Shown: in pieces, positions 25,993 through 35,645 of the stretch
Layout: each line of letters begins with the position of its first letter
How positions within the stretch are numbered: position 1 is the first letter of the stretch
Source: an uncultured Selenomonadaceae bacterium
GTDB lineage: Bacteria; Bacillota; Negativicutes; Selenomonadales; Selenomonadaceae
Direction of reading: 5' to 3'
Assembly: GCA_905234395.1 (NCBI GenBank)
Contig: CAJOHG010000016.1
Location: 1 to 46,843, forward strand
DNA: 46,843 nucleotides
Position numbers and translations under genes: made by a program
Notes under the pieces: model-generated
What the model was told of the DNA's origin: nothing
Databases searched by the model: none
The model's input: the letters and a program-made list of their open reading frames with translations, nothing else

Positions 25993-26691
25993 TCAATTTG
26001 CGTTGGCGTCGAGCATACTCAAAAGATAGCTTGCGGGAATTCCGATTATCGGTTTCTTCGGCGCGAGTGAATCGGGCAAACCGGCTTCCGCACGTTCAAT
26101 CGCCTCAAGTTGCGCTGATTCGTCAAATGCCTTCTGCAAAAGCTGTTCCTTCTCAAAAAGTTCCTGTTCCGCATTGAGCCGAGCCTTCAAACGTTTAAGC
26201 CGCAAGTCCCAATAAGATTCTTCTTCGACGTGCCGAGAATCGCGCTTGTGAATCGCCGACATGTGCCCGCGAAAATCTTCCTTGGTCGCGTCGAATTCCA
26301 TAACGTCATAGCGACCGTAAGTGCCCGGGTAGCCGCAAAGATAATCGGGAAAACTCAACTCTTCGCGCACGCTGTCAAGTACCCACGCCTCATAATCGGG
26401 ATCGTTCTGCATTGCAATAAAGCCGGCGTCCGAAATGACAACCGTAACTTCGTCGCGGTGCCGAGTGATGTTGCGCGGAATGTTCTGCAATTTGCCTTCG
26501 ATGTAGTCTTTGTACTCGTCAAGCGTCATTTCCTGCGGAGAAATTTCTTTAAGCCCGTCGCGAATTTCGGAAAGAATCTCGTCGTAAGTGCGCTCTCTGT
26601 GAAAATTTTCAACGCGCCGTTCCAAATTCTCCAGATAATTCACTGCGCCGCCGATGAAAACGTTGTCAAGGTGAATCTCTTTGCCGTTCAT
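25993..26691 (-). CDS. Hypothetical charged protein
   Basis: 232 residues, unrecognised. ATG 26689-26691 has AAGGAG eight bases upstream. It is soluble and acidic. Middle part: VTVVISDAGFIAMQNDPDYE and FPDYLCGYPGTYGRYDVMEF. Towards the C-terminus there is a long charged helix (LKRLKARLNAEQELFEKEQ) likely to form a coiled coil, then AGLPDSLAPKKPIIGIPAS. There is no signal peptide. It lies between two copies of the dispersed repeat, so the gene may be accessory. Confidence 0.65.
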   Translation of the reverse strand: MNGKEIHLDNVFIGGAVNYLENLERRVENFHRERTYDEILSEIRDGLKEISPQEMTLDEYKDYIEGKLQNIPRNITRHRDEVTVVISDAGFIAMQNDPDYEAWVLDSVREELSFPDYLCGYPGTYGRYDVMEFDATKEDFRGHMSAIHKRDSRHVEEESYWDLRLKRLKARLNAEQELFEKEQLLQKAFDESAQLEAIERAEAGLPDSLAPKKPIIGIPASYLLSMLDANAN

Positions 26692-26768
26692 GCGAATCAC
26701 TCCTTTGCAAGTTTATCGGCGATTGGTTCGTGTTGGTAAATTGCTTTTGGCTTGTAAATTTTTTTGTT

Positions 26769-26867
26769 TATAGGATCTACTTTTTCTTTGCATGCCCAAA
26801 GAAAAAGTAGCAAAAAGAAAGGGCACCGCTACGCGCGGAGCGATAGGGTTTATCGTTATCCGTAACG
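26769..26867 (+). repeat. Dispersed hairpin repeat, copy C (variant tail)
   Basis: It shares TATAGGATCTACTTTTTCTTTG and the 14-base inverted repeat (26777-26790, 26797-26810) and A/G run with copy B. After GGGC it has different small hairpins: CGATA-GGGTT-TATCG and CGTTA-TCCG-TAACG. It thus keeps the hairpin-array plan with a TCC-type loop. 26868-26901 holds nothing else recognisable. Confidence 0.75.
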
Positions 26868-26901
26868 TTGCGCCTCTGATGTCATTTGCTCATTTTTATT
26901 T

Positions 26902-27762
26902 TCACAGCAGACGATTGCCGTTGTCGAAGTCGTACATTGATTCGGCGATGTCGATAATTTCGGCAAGCTCCTCGCGTTCGGAAAAAGTTTCCACGTTGCG
27001 ATAAAAATTTTCGCGGTGCATGACGACCGACCTGATAAACGCCGCCGCATAATCCGTGAAAATTCCTTCCGCGTCAATGAGTTGCCAAAATTTTTTCACG
27101 CTGTCTGCCGTAGCAACGTCGTATTCGATGCGGTGAAGAATTCGCGATAAATCTGCGCGGACTTCGGGCGTGAACATTGACTTCAAAAGCGCGAGTTCCG
27201 GCATTGAACGATTTGCACGCACGAGCCAAAATTCCGTTTGCAAGTCGTCGTCGAAGTTATCAAAACCTGCGTTTATCAGCCGTTCCAAAATTTCGGGCGG
27301 CGAATTTTTTTTCAGCGGCAACAATCGCACTTCCTTATAAAACGACGCGTAGAGCAGCCGTTCAAATTCCGTGCGCGTGTAAAGTCTCGAAACGATTCCG
27401 CCGAAAACTCCGCGCATCAATTTTTCCAAAACTTTCCAGTGGCGAATGTTGCGGAAACTCGTCAGCCAACAGCCCGTTTGCTTGAGAAATGTCGAAAAGC
27501 CCGCCGCGATGTCTTGCGGATTCGTGACGACTTCCAAAGTTAAATCACCGATAATCGCGTCGAAAAATTCAGCGTCAAACGGCAAACGTTCCTCGCGATA
27601 ATCCAATCGGAAAGTTTTCACGTCGGGAAAGTCAACGTTGTCCGCCGTGACAAAAAAAATTTCAGCCGCCGGAAATTTTTCGCGCAACGGTTCAAGATAC
27701 GCAAAACTCTCGACGACCAAAATTTTCTCGAAAAAATCTTCGCCCGATATAAATTCCGTCAA
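26902..27762 (-). CDS. Methyltransferase-like protein of unknown substrate
   Basis: 286 residues. TTG start behind GGAGGTTTAACATGC, five bases after the glycosyltransferase stop. The N-terminal ~130 residues resemble a class I SAM fold: KILVVESFAY, AEIFFVTADNVDFPD with an acidic strand end, FDAIIGDLTLEVV, then a FLKQTGCWLTSFRNIRHW segment of the kind seen in surface-glycan methyltransferases. No clear GxGxG loop is present, so binding of SAM is uncertain. The C-terminal half is helical and unassigned. Pairing with a glycosyltransferase suggests glycan decoration. Confidence 0.6.
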   Translation of the reverse strand: MTEFISGEDFFEKILVVESFAYLEPLREKFPAAEIFFVTADNVDFPDVKTFRLDYREERLPFDAEFFDAIIGDLTLEVVTNPQDIAAGFSTFLKQTGCWLTSFRNIRHWKVLEKLMRGVFGGIVSRLYTRTEFERLLYASFYKEVRLLPLKKNSPPEILERLINAGFDNFDDDLQTEFWLVRANRSMPELALLKSMFTPEVRADLSRILHRIEYDVATADSVKKFWQLIDAEGIFTDYAAAFIRSVVMHRENFYRNVETFSEREELAEIIDIAESMYDFDNGNRLL

Positions 27763-27767
27763 GCATG

Positions 27768-28451
27768 TTAAACCTCCGGGTTAAGCTCGTCGCCGTATTC
27801 ATGCACGAAAATTTTTTGGTAGCGGCGATATCTCGGATCAAGCGGCTTTTCTTTCGGGCAATGTATGCACCAAAAATCTTGCGACTGATTAGGCACAACG
27901 ACTTTGTAACCTGCGCGGCTCATCTCTTTGCAAAGCGAAGCGTCATACATGTGCCAACCGTCGAACAAATCTTCGCGCCACGGCAAATCGTACTGCGTCG
28001 CCAAAAAAAGTCCGTCAACCGATTCAACAATTTGATAATCGCCGTCGGGCTCGTCGCAATGAGAATCAACGACACTCTCCGGTTCGCAGGCGTGCAAAAC
28101 TCGTCCGTAAGTTCTCATACCGTCCCACCAAACGCCCGTTGCAGGCAGATTGACGCAACCAATCACTCCGACGACGCCGATTGACTTATCGCTAAAAATT
28201 TTCAGCAAGTCGGCGACAAGATTTTTATTAACGATAAAAGTGTCCTGGTGCAGATAAATTTTGTACTTCGCGTCGGAATTTTTCATGGCGCGATTGTAAC
28301 CGGCAGTCATCGATTCGGCGTCGCGCACGTCAATAAATTCAGCCGTCATGCCGTCCGGGATTGTCAAGTGTTCGAGATACAATTTGCATTCACTGTACCA
28401 CCAATCGCTGTTTACGCAGGTGATGAACGCAATTTTTTTGTCGTCAAGCAA
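27768..28451 (-). CDS. Glycosyltransferase of the GT-A 'Glyco_tranf_2_5' type
   Basis: 227 residues. TTG at 28449-28451 lies nine bases behind GGAGGG; the frame further upstream has no ribosome site. KIAFITCVNSDWWYSEC starts the fold, followed by GYNRAMKNSDAKYKIYLHQD with the His-Gln-Asp metal motif of this family. Then come GVVGVIGC, VVDSHCDEPDGDYQIVESVDG, and WHMYDASLCKEMSRAGYKV in the acceptor half. It probably builds a surface glycan together with the following gene. Confidence 0.82.
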   Translation of the reverse strand: MLDDKKIAFITCVNSDWWYSECKLYLEHLTIPDGMTAEFIDVRDAESMTAGYNRAMKNSDAKYKIYLHQDTFIVNKNLVADLLKIFSDKSIGVVGVIGCVNLPATGVWWDGMRTYGRVLHACEPESVVDSHCDEPDGDYQIVESVDGLFLATQYDLPWREDLFDGWHMYDASLCKEMSRAGYKVVVPNQSQDFWCIHCPKEKPLDPRYRRYQKIFVHEYGDELNPEV

Positions 28452-28525
28452 AATTTTTCCCTCCGTTCTTCGCGACGTAAATTTATCACGACGAGCCGAT
28501 AACTGCAAATGGCACGGGCTGATTG

Positions 28526-28554
28526 TTGAAAATTTTTTCGTCGACAAATATAAT
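28526..28554 (+). promoter_or_regulatory. Promoter of mfd
   Basis: TTGAAA, 17 bases, TATAAT, about 26 bases before the mfd ATG. Confidence 0.65.
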
Positions 28555-28580
28555 CGATAAAAAATGCGCGAGGTGATTCA

Positions 28581-31500
28581 ATGCACAAAATTTTGGAAGA
28601 GGCTCTGCGCGACGAATTGATTTCAAAATCGGCACGACGATTTTCCAAGCGCGGCGAGTTTTTGATTTACGGCGTGGCGGGCGCACAAAAAGTTTTGCCG
28701 TTGGCGGCGGCGTTTGAATTAAATCCGCGATCAATGATAATTTTGCTCAGCGACAGAGAAAAAATTTCTCCGTGGCGCGACGATTTGTCGGAACTGTTGC
28801 CGGGCGTTGAAGTCGTCGAATTGCCCGAACTTGACTTAATCGACGTGAACGCGTCAACAATCGGCATCGAACGGCAAGCAAAACGTCTGGAAATTTTATC
28901 ACGGCTTCTGCGCGGCGAAAAGTTAATCGTGTTGGCGTCGACTGTCGCGGCGGTGAAAAAAGATTTTTCGCGGCAAGATTTCTTGAAGTCTCAACTCGGC
29001 ATTGAAGTCGGACAAAATTTATCGCTTGAAAAATTTTTGGTTAAGCTTGACGAATTCGGCTACGAACGCGCGGACGAGATTGACGCGATTGGAAAGTTCA
29101 GCGTGCACGGCGGCATTGTCGATATTTTTCCCGTCAACGAGCCGCAACCTTGCAGAATTGAATTTTTCGGCGATGAAGTTGATTCGATTCGCGGCGTCGA
29201 CTTCAACACGTTGCGCTCCGTAAAAAAAATTCAGTCCGTGACGATTCTGCCGATAAAAATTTTCACGAAGACCAGCGAACCGTTTCTGAACTGCGCGGGC
29301 GAAAACGGCACAATCATTTTCGACGAGCCGGCAAGAATTTTCGAGGCGATTCGCACGTTGACTGCCGAAAATCCCGAACTCAAGAAAAAAATTTTCACAT
29401 TCGAGCAACTCGTTCAATCGTCACGTGCGGGAAGTTTGATTTACTTTGAACTGCTGCTGAAAAAAATTCGCGGCGTCGAACCGGCGGAGACAATCGGCAT
29501 CACTGCGGCGAACGTCACGAGCTTTCAAGGGCAGACGCAATTTTTTATGGAAGAACTCTCGCGATTGACGGAGCTTGAGCAAAAAATTTACTTCCTGTTC
29601 ACGAGCCAAGCGAAACTTACCGGCATGATGAAACTTTTGGACGAACGCGGCTTGACGGGAATTGAACTGCGACTCGGCAACTTGAGCGACGGTTTTTCAT
29701 TGCCGAACATCAAGCTGACCGTCATGACGGAGAAAAATATTTTCGGCGGACAAAATCATCATCGGCGCGCGAAAAATTTTTCGGACGTCGGCGACAAAAT
29801 TCGGCACTTCAGCGACATCAAGCCCGGCGATTACGTCGTGCACGTCGATAACGGCATTGGCAAATATCTCGGCGTCGAGACGTTGGAATTTGACGGCGTG
29901 CGCAAAGATTTTCTGCACATTCAATACGGCGGCGCGGATAAGCTGTTCGTGCCCGTCGAGCAGGTGCGTTATCTGCAAAAGTACATTTCCGATGACAACG
30001 CTGTCCCGAAATTGTCGCGGTTAGGTTCAGGCGATTGGGCGCGTGCAAAGTCGCGAGCCGCCTCCGCAGTCGAAGACATTGCCGAAAAACTTTTGGAACT
30101 TTATGCCAAACGCCAACAAGCTCCGGGTTTTGCCTTCGACGCTGACGACGCCACTCAACGCGAATTCGAGGACGCCTTCCCTTACGAAGAAACTGCAGAC
30201 CAGATTCGCGCCGTTGAAGAGATTAAACGCGATATGGAACAGCAAAGACCGATGGACAGATTAATTTGCGGCGATGTCGGATTCGGCAAAACTGAAATTG
30301 CGATTCGTGCGGCATACAAGGCGGCGATGAACGGCAAACAATGCGCAGTTCTCGTTCCGACGACCGTTTTGGCTCAACAACATTATCAAACGTTCTCGGA
30401 ACGATTCGCGGGATTTTTGCCGACAGTCGACGTTATCTGCAGATTCAGATCGCCGCGTGAACAGCGTTTGACATTGCAGAAAGTCCGCGCAGGTCAAGTG
30501 GACGTTTTAATCGGCACGCACGCAATTTTATCGAGCAGGATTCAGTTCAAAGATTTGGGCTTGCTGATAATCGACGAGGAACAACGTTTCGGCGTCAAAC
30601 AGAAAGAAAAAATTCGCGCGTTGAGTGCCGGCGTTGACGTGTTGACTTTGAGCGCGACACCGATTCCGCGCACGTTGCACATGAGTTTGGTCGGAGCACG
30701 CGATATGAGCTTGATTGAGACTGCACCGGCGGAACGTTTTCCCGTGCAAAGTTACGTTATCGAGGATGACGACACGATAATCGAGGAAGCAATTCGGCGG
30801 GAAATTCGGCGCGGCGGACAAATTTATTTCGTGTACAACCGCATTGAAACGATTGACATCATGCGCGACCGATTGTTGCAACTCGTGCCCGAAGCGAAAA
30901 TTCAAACGGCTCATGGTCAAATGTCGTCGGACTTGCTTGAACAAATCATGATGGACTTTTACGAGGGCGCGTTCAATGTGCTGTTGACGACGACGATAAT
31001 TGAGAGCGGGCTTGACGTTGCCAACGCGAATACGATTATTGTTTATGACGCGGACAATTTCGGGCTTGCGCAACTGTATCAAATGCGCGGACGTGTCGGA
31101 CGTTCGCACAGGATGGCTTTTGCGTATTTTGTTCACCGCGCCGATAAAATTTTGGGCGAGACTGCGGAGAAACGTCTTCAAGCCATGCGCGAATTTGCTC
31201 AACTCGGTGCGGGCTTTAAAATTGCGATGCGTGACTTGCAGATTCGCGGCGCAGGAAATTTGCTCGGTGCTCAACAACACGGACACATTGCGGGCGTAGG
31301 CTTTGAAATGTACTGCAAACTTTTGGAGGACGCCGTTAACAAACTTCAGCACAAGAAAGTTGAGCGCGTCGACGAGCCCGACCCGATTATCAGCTTGCCG
31401 ACAGAGGCGTTTATCAACCGTGAATACATTTCCAATTCCGGCGACAAGATCGAAATTTATCGGCGATTGGCAGTCGTGCGCGAAGATGTCGAGGTAAAAG

Positions 31501-31814
31501 ATTTGCGCGAAGAATTGACTGACAGATTCGGCAAATTGACGGAGCCCGTTGAAAACTTGTTGCAGGTTGCGCGAATTCGACTTGCCGCGAAAAATTTGGG
31601 CGTGCGTTCGATTCGGGAACAAAATTTGCGCGTGGAAATAGTTTTCGCCGACGTGAAAAAAATTTCGACGCAAGGCTTGCTTGAGCTGTCTAAAATCTTC
31701 CGCCGCGATTTAATGTTCGATGAAAGAGAGCAACGAATTTTCGTAACGTTTAAGACAACAAAAAATCTCCTCACACGAATTTTGAACGTGTTGAGGAGTT
31801 TGACGCCGCGTTGA
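28581..31814 (+). CDS. mfd: Transcription-repair coupling factor
   Basis: 1077 residues, slightly shorter than the ~1150 of E. coli. It removes stalled RNA polymerase and recruits UvrA. It has an N-terminal UvrB-like module (~1-330), an RNA-polymerase interacting CarD-like domain near 405-470 ([20 protein letters not shown]), and a RecG-like translocase with [11 protein letters not shown] (Walker A, ~563), [13 protein letters not shown] (~664), [13 protein letters not shown] and [15 protein letters not shown]. The C-terminal TRCF domain follows. GAGGTGATTCA precedes the ATG. A minus-strand terminator for the neighbouring operon lies inside its last codons. Confidence 0.98.
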   Translation: MHKILEEALRDELISKSARRFSKRGEFLIYGVAGAQKVLPLAAAFELNPRSMIILLSDREKISPWRDDLSELLPGVEVVELPELDLIDVNASTIGIERQAKRLEILSRLLRGEKLIVLASTVAAVKKDFSRQDFLKSQLGIEVGQNLSLEKFLVKLDEFGYERADEIDAIGKFSVHGGIVDIFPVNEPQPCRIEFFGDEVDSIRGVDFNTLRSVKKIQSVTILPIKIFTKTSEPFLNCAGENGTIIFDEPARIFEAIRTLTAENPELKKKIFTFEQLVQSSRAGSLIYFELLLKKIRGVEPAETIGITAANVTSFQGQTQFFMEELSRLTELEQKIYFLFTSQAKLTGMMKLLDERGLTGIELRLGNLSDGFSLPNIKLTVMTEKNIFGGQNHHRRAKNFSDVGDKIRHFSDIKPGDYVVHVDNGIGKYLGVETLEFDGVRKDFLHIQYGGADKLFVPVEQVRYLQKYISDDNAVPKLSRLGSGDWARAKSRAASAVEDIAEKLLELYAKRQQAPGFAFDADDATQREFEDAFPYEETADQIRAVEEIKRDMEQQRPMDRLICGDVGFGKTEIAIRAAYKAAMNGKQCAVLVPTTVLAQQHYQTFSERFAGFLPTVDVICRFRSPREQRLTLQKVRAGQVDVLIGTHAILSSRIQFKDLGLLIIDEEQRFGVKQKEKIRALSAGVDVLTLSATPIPRTLHMSLVGARDMSLIETAPAERFPVQSYVIEDDDTIIEEAIRREIRRGGQIYFVYNRIETIDIMRDRLLQLVPEAKIQTAHGQMSSDLLEQIMMDFYEGAFNVLLTTTIIESGLDVANANTIIVYDADNFGLAQLYQMRGRVGRSHRMAFAYFVHRADKILGETAEKRLQAMREFAQLGAGFKIAMRDLQIRGAGNLLGAQQHGHIAGVGFEMYCKLLEDAVNKLQHKKVERVDEPDPIISLPTEAFINREYISNSGDKIEIYRRLAVVREDVEVKDLREELTDRFGKLTEPVENLLQVARIRLAAKNLGVRSIREQNLRVEIVFADVKKISTQGLLELSKIFRRDLMFDEREQRIFVTFKTTKNLLTRILNVLRSLTPR
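31767..31798 (-). terminator. Terminator of the fbp-rfaE1 operon inside mfd coding sequence
   Basis: Minus strand CTCCTCAACACG/CGTGTGAGGAG hairpin followed by ATTTTTTG. It overlaps the last ~15 codons of mfd, lies 20 bases 3' of rfaE1, and does not disturb the mfd frame. Confidence 0.7.
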
Positions 31815-31817
31815 ACT

Positions 31818-32810
31818 TTAACGCGCACGTTCTAAAGTTGCAATGAGTTCTGTCGCGCTGACGGTGCTGGTGCCGAGTTTTCTAACCGCAATGCCCGCCG
31901 CGTAATTTGCAATTTTCGCCGCAAGTACAGGTTGAGCACCCGTCGTCAACGCCAATAAAAATGCCGCCACGCAAGTATCGCCCGCGCCCGAAACGTCGTA
32001 AACTTCGCTCATGTCGCTAACCGGAATGTGATGAGCCGCGCCGTTGCGTTCAAATAAACTCATGCCCATTTCGCCGCGAGTTATCAACGCACCGTCAACG
32101 TTTAGCTTTGTCAAAAGTTTGGTGCCCGCGCCGATTAAATCTGTCACGTCGTTTAATGGATAGCCGACAAATGCGCCGAGTTCCGAATCGTTTTGCTTGA
32201 CGTAGCCGACGCCTTCAAAGTCCGCAATGTTGTAACGTGAATCGACAATGCTCGGAATTTTTTTCTTGCCCGCAAATCGAGTGATAAGTTTTCGGGCGTT
32301 AGCAGTCACGGTGCCGGAGCCGTAGTCGCTCATGATGATGCCGTCGACTTTCGGCAGAATCTTATCAATCTTTGCGATTAACTCTGCCTCAACTTTTTTG
32401 CTAAGCGGTTCCTTACTTTCGCTGTCAATGCGGACGATTTGTTGACTGACAGTCGCACGACCGCCGGCGATTATGCGCGTCTTTGAAATTGTCGGACGAG
32501 ATTTATCGCGGACAAGTCCCTCGATATGAACGTCGAGTTCCTTGAAAATGTTGCGCAAACTTTCCGCGTGAGCATCGTCGCCGATAATGCCGACAGCGTA
32601 GACTTCCGCGCCGAGAGTCGCCGCATTTGCAATGACATTTGCCGCGCCGCCTGCAACGACACGTTCACCGGCCTTTTCAAGAATTAAAACGGGAGCCTCG
32701 CGCGAAATTCGGGAGATTCGTCCGTCGACGTAAACATCAGCGACAATATCGCCGATAACCAAAATTTTTTTGTCGCGCATTTTGTTTGTTATGCTGATTA
32801 GTTCTTGCAA
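31818..32810 (-). CDS. rfaE1: D-glycero-beta-D-manno-heptose-7-phosphate kinase
   Basis: 330 residues, PfkB/ribokinase fold equal to the kinase half of HldE. It phosphorylates heptose-7-phosphate at C1 for LPS inner core. Motifs: ILVIGDIVADVYVDGRISRISREAP at the N-terminus, VVAGGAANVIANAATLGA, SDYGSGTV, and DVSGAGDTCVAAF with the catalytic Asp. The adenylyltransferase half (rfaE2) is not fused here. ATG 32808-32810 follows AGGAGGTTGGCAACTTG. It ends the minus-strand unit. Its presence marks a diderm, LPS-bearing cell. Confidence 0.93.
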   Translation of the reverse strand: MQELISITNKMRDKKILVIGDIVADVYVDGRISRISREAPVLILEKAGERVVAGGAANVIANAATLGAEVYAVGIIGDDAHAESLRNIFKELDVHIEGLVRDKSRPTISKTRIIAGGRATVSQQIVRIDSESKEPLSKKVEAELIAKIDKILPKVDGIIMSDYGSGTVTANARKLITRFAGKKKIPSIVDSRYNIADFEGVGYVKQNDSELGAFVGYPLNDVTDLIGAGTKLLTKLNVDGALITRGEMGMSLFERNGAAHHIPVSDMSEVYDVSGAGDTCVAAFLLALTTGAQPVLAAKIANYAAGIAVRKLGTSTVSATELIATLERAR

Positions 32811-32822
32811 GTTGCCAACCTC

Positions 32823-34451
32823 CTAATCTTTGAATTGTTTGTAAACGGGCTTCGGGAAATTGACTTTAAGCAGCGAGCGGAAGACGGGATTTTGTATGAG
32901 ATATTCGCCTTGTTCCAGTCGCGTTAAAATATTTTTGTACGTCGCGGGAATGGCGGAATAATCTTTGGTCGTCGTCTCAAGAACGTTTGTGCGCCCGAAA
33001 GCAAGCGTCGAACAGTTGCCGACAACGCGCCCGTGAATGTTCGAGCGAAATTGCTCCGCGCCGAAAAGAATTATTCCCAATGACCGCCCGCGTTCCGCCA
33101 CGTCCAAAATCTCGCGCAATATCGGTGAACTTTTGGCTGTGTCTTTCGACGCAAATTTGTTCATCTCGTCGACGAAAATCACAATCTTTGACGGCGGAAC
33201 AAGGTCGTATTCGCCGAGCTTGAGCTTGTAAATCGTCTTGAGCACGTCGCCGAAAACAAACGCCTGCTTGTCTGAGCCGAGCTTTGCAATGTCAATCACG
33301 CTGACGGAACCGTTTGCAATGTGCTTTAGTTCGTCTTCAAGGCGACATTCCAATTTTTCATGAACTTCGCGCCCGACAAACATCGGATCGGTTTTAATCG
33401 CCTTGTTGACGATTCGCTTAAATTTTCGCCAGCTCAAAACGGAAATTTCTTTGGAGCCGCTGCCTTTCTGCGCCAAATCGTTGACTTTAGCCAAAAAGTT
33501 TTCCCACGTCGAAATGTCTTTAAAGTCGTAATCGGTCGGGTCGATAATCTTGCTGATGATTGAGTCCATGGTTTGTGTCGTGTCGTCAATGTCGGCGAAA
33601 AGCATTTCCAACGACTCGCGGTCGTCCTCATAAACATAGACGAAACGTTTCAGCAAATCGGCGGCAAGATATTCGGCAACGTCCTCTTGTGGCAAATAGC
33701 TCGTGACTTGATTGTCGCAACGATTTTTCGGCGCGTAGTAGCGGACATTTTTAAACGGTGCACTGCTCAAGCCGAGTCGTTCATAAATCTGCGCGGCGGA
33801 AGTGTCTTCGTTCGGCTTATGAAGTGCAAGCAAATCTTTGCCCTTGACGTTGAAAATTACGAACGCGCAATCCGAAAATTTTTCTTGCACGGACTTCATA
33901 AGGAACATTGCATAACTTGTCTTTGCCGCCAAACCCGAAATTCCCGAAATGTTCAAATGTGCGCCTTCCGAACCCAAAATAAATTGCGAGTCGAGATTCA
34001 CAGGCAAAAAAATTTCCCGCGAGGCGTGACCTTCGTACATGCGCAAGTAGCCGCAGGGCAATTTGTTTTTGATTTTGTCAAGCCCAAGTGCAATTTCAAT
34101 CTCCGTTGAGCTTGCCAACATGACGGGCGAATCATTTTTGACGGGCGTGTAAATATTTTTCGTGTTGAAAGAAACGGCAACTTCGACGCAGTTCATGCCG
34201 ATACGCAACGTCGGAGCCTCAATCGTCGTGTCGCCGAAATCGCAGGAAATGTAATTCGTCAGCAAGCTTTTCGCGTCGGTGATGTGAAAAATATTTTCCA
34301 CCGTGCCGAAAGAATACGAATCTTCAATATGCGCGACCTTCACCACGTCGAAGGCATTCAACCGAAAATCCGCGTCCGTCCAAAAATAAAATTTATCCAT
34401 CGTCGCAGGAAATTTTTCCGTCGCCGCAACACGCCCGATAACTTCGCTCAT
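32823..34451 (-). CDS. herA: HerA-like DNA translocase ATPase
   Basis: 542 residues of the HerA/FtsK (DUF87) superfamily. The N-terminal ~130 residues form a HAS-barrel-like beta domain. Then come a P-loop variant LNISGISGLAAKTSYAMF (~167-184, with Lys-Thr), a long helical insertion, KIVIFVDEMNKF (Walker B, ~420), AERGRSLGIILFGAEQF (sensor/arginine region) and a C-terminal ILTRLEQGEYLI. HerA hexamers pump DNA into the NurA nuclease. It starts nine bases after the nurA-like stop and 12 bases before rfaE1, so the three are co-transcribed. Confidence 0.85.
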   Translation of the reverse strand: MSEVIGRVAATEKFPATMDKFYFWTDADFRLNAFDVVKVAHIEDSYSFGTVENIFHITDAKSLLTNYISCDFGDTTIEAPTLRIGMNCVEVAVSFNTKNIYTPVKNDSPVMLASSTEIEIALGLDKIKNKLPCGYLRMYEGHASREIFLPVNLDSQFILGSEGAHLNISGISGLAAKTSYAMFLMKSVQEKFSDCAFVIFNVKGKDLLALHKPNEDTSAAQIYERLGLSSAPFKNVRYYAPKNRCDNQVTSYLPQEDVAEYLAADLLKRFVYVYEDDRESLEMLFADIDDTTQTMDSIISKIIDPTDYDFKDISTWENFLAKVNDLAQKGSGSKEISVLSWRKFKRIVNKAIKTDPMFVGREVHEKLECRLEDELKHIANGSVSVIDIAKLGSDKQAFVFGDVLKTIYKLKLGEYDLVPPSKIVIFVDEMNKFASKDTAKSSPILREILDVAERGRSLGIILFGAEQFRSNIHGRVVGNCSTLAFGRTNVLETTTKDYSAIPATYKNILTRLEQGEYLIQNPVFRSLLKVNFPKPVYKQFKD

Positions 34452-34460
34452 GCTCTCACC

Positions 34461-35618
34461 TCAAAACAAATGCAAAAAAGTTTCCGCAGAAATGAATCGC
34501 GACTTAACAAAACTCTCCGTCAAAAAAATCGGGTAGATGTGATTCGCCCAACGGCTGTCGGTGCCGCAGCAGACGGGATTGCGTTCGTTTAGCAAATACG
34601 CGCTCAAAAGATTAACCTCGTCGCTGTCGATACGTTCACTTTCACGCTCGGCATCCGTAACCAAAATTTTTTCCACCTTGACAACGCCGTCGAAGGGAGA
34701 ATCGCTGTACTTTTTATCGTGCAGACGAAGATACCACACCGCAAATTTGTTGCCGCCGTGAAAATTGTCATCGCGCTTAAAAATCGTGACGGGCGTGCGA
34801 CAATACAACGGCAAATCGGCGACGATACCGGGATCGCTTTTGTCGGAAGAGTCTTTAACCAGCAGAGGATTGAATTTCTTCGACACGCCGATAACGAAGC
34901 TGTAATTCTTTGCGTTGAATTTTTTCTTGTCGTTCGGCAGAATACGATATTCCAACGAGCCGTCCTTGACGAGATAATTTTTCTGATCAAGTTTGCCGCG
35001 TCGGACGAGTTCGGCGACCAAATTTTTCTCGGCGTCGTGCATGTGAGCCATTATCAAAGCAACTGCGCGATCTTCAAATTTTTCGGCGAGATTGTGATTC
35101 GTGTTGTACGGCAAAATTTTCGCGAGTTTTATCGGCAAATTTCTTTCGGCAAGGTGCTCATTAATTTTGTTGAGAAGGTCGGGGAAAAAGCCGGGATGTC
35201 CGTCGAAATTCGCAATATCGGGCATTGCGAGGACGAGTTCGGACAAAAAATTTTCTTCGCGCAATTTCTTATCGACACGCCGACAACAGCCCGCGATAAC
35301 TTGTCCCGCAACAATCGGGTAAATCAATTTACGCGAGCCTGTCCGATAAGCAATGTCATCAACTTTGTAAATGCGCCGCGAGCCGTCCAAAAAGTAACTC
35401 AAAATCTGCAAGCCGTCCGAAGAAATTTTGTCGGCAAATTCTTTGAGTGAGACGTAATTTTTTGTCGAACGAGTTTCGCCCGCATGTTTCAAGACAATTT
35501 CCGCAGGTGCGTCGTATTCAATCTGCGCGGCGGGAATTTCGGCGTCAAGTTCAACCTTCGACGTGCGATAACTCGTTCCATAAGTCGTCTCGGCGATGAA
35601 TTTCAATATGCTGTTCAC
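34461..35618 (-). CDS. nurA: NurA-domain nuclease, HerA partner
   Basis: 385 residues. Two acidic strand motifs of NurA nucleases are visible: ILSYFLDGSRRIYKVDD (~residue 76) and NYLVKDGSLEYRI (~218), the latter matching the family LDG(S/T)L site. These chelate Mn in known enzymes that degrade or resect DNA ends when driven by HerA. Conserved downstream segments include VIGVSKKFNPLLV and WYLRLH. The start follows GGAAAGGATTTGTCGTGA. It is flanked by an HNH nuclease gene (27 bases) and herA (9 bases). Confidence 0.8.
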   Translation of the reverse strand: MNSILKFIAETTYGTSYRTSKVELDAEIPAAQIEYDAPAEIVLKHAGETRSTKNYVSLKEFADKISSDGLQILSYFLDGSRRIYKVDDIAYRTGSRKLIYPIVAGQVIAGCCRRVDKKLREENFLSELVLAMPDIANFDGHPGFFPDLLNKINEHLAERNLPIKLAKILPYNTNHNLAEKFEDRAVALIMAHMHDAEKNLVAELVRRGKLDQKNYLVKDGSLEYRILPNDKKKFNAKNYSFVIGVSKKFNPLLVKDSSDKSDPGIVADLPLYCRTPVTIFKRDDNFHGGNKFAVWYLRLHDKKYSDSPFDGVVKVEKILVTDAERESERIDSDEVNLLSAYLLNERNPVCCGTDSRWANHIYPIFLTESFVKSRFISAETFLHLF

Positions 35619-35645
35619 GACAAATCCTTTCCGAAAATTTTTTAA

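Noticed and set aside
25832..26867. CRISPR-like or integron attC array from the repeated hairpins
   Set aside because: Only two copies lie near each other, about 930 bases apart with a gene between them; there are no regular spacers, and no cas or integrase gene is present.
30528..31673. 381-codon minus-strand frame opposite mfd
   Set aside because: Shadow of the well-supported mfd coding sequence, with no recognisable protein features.
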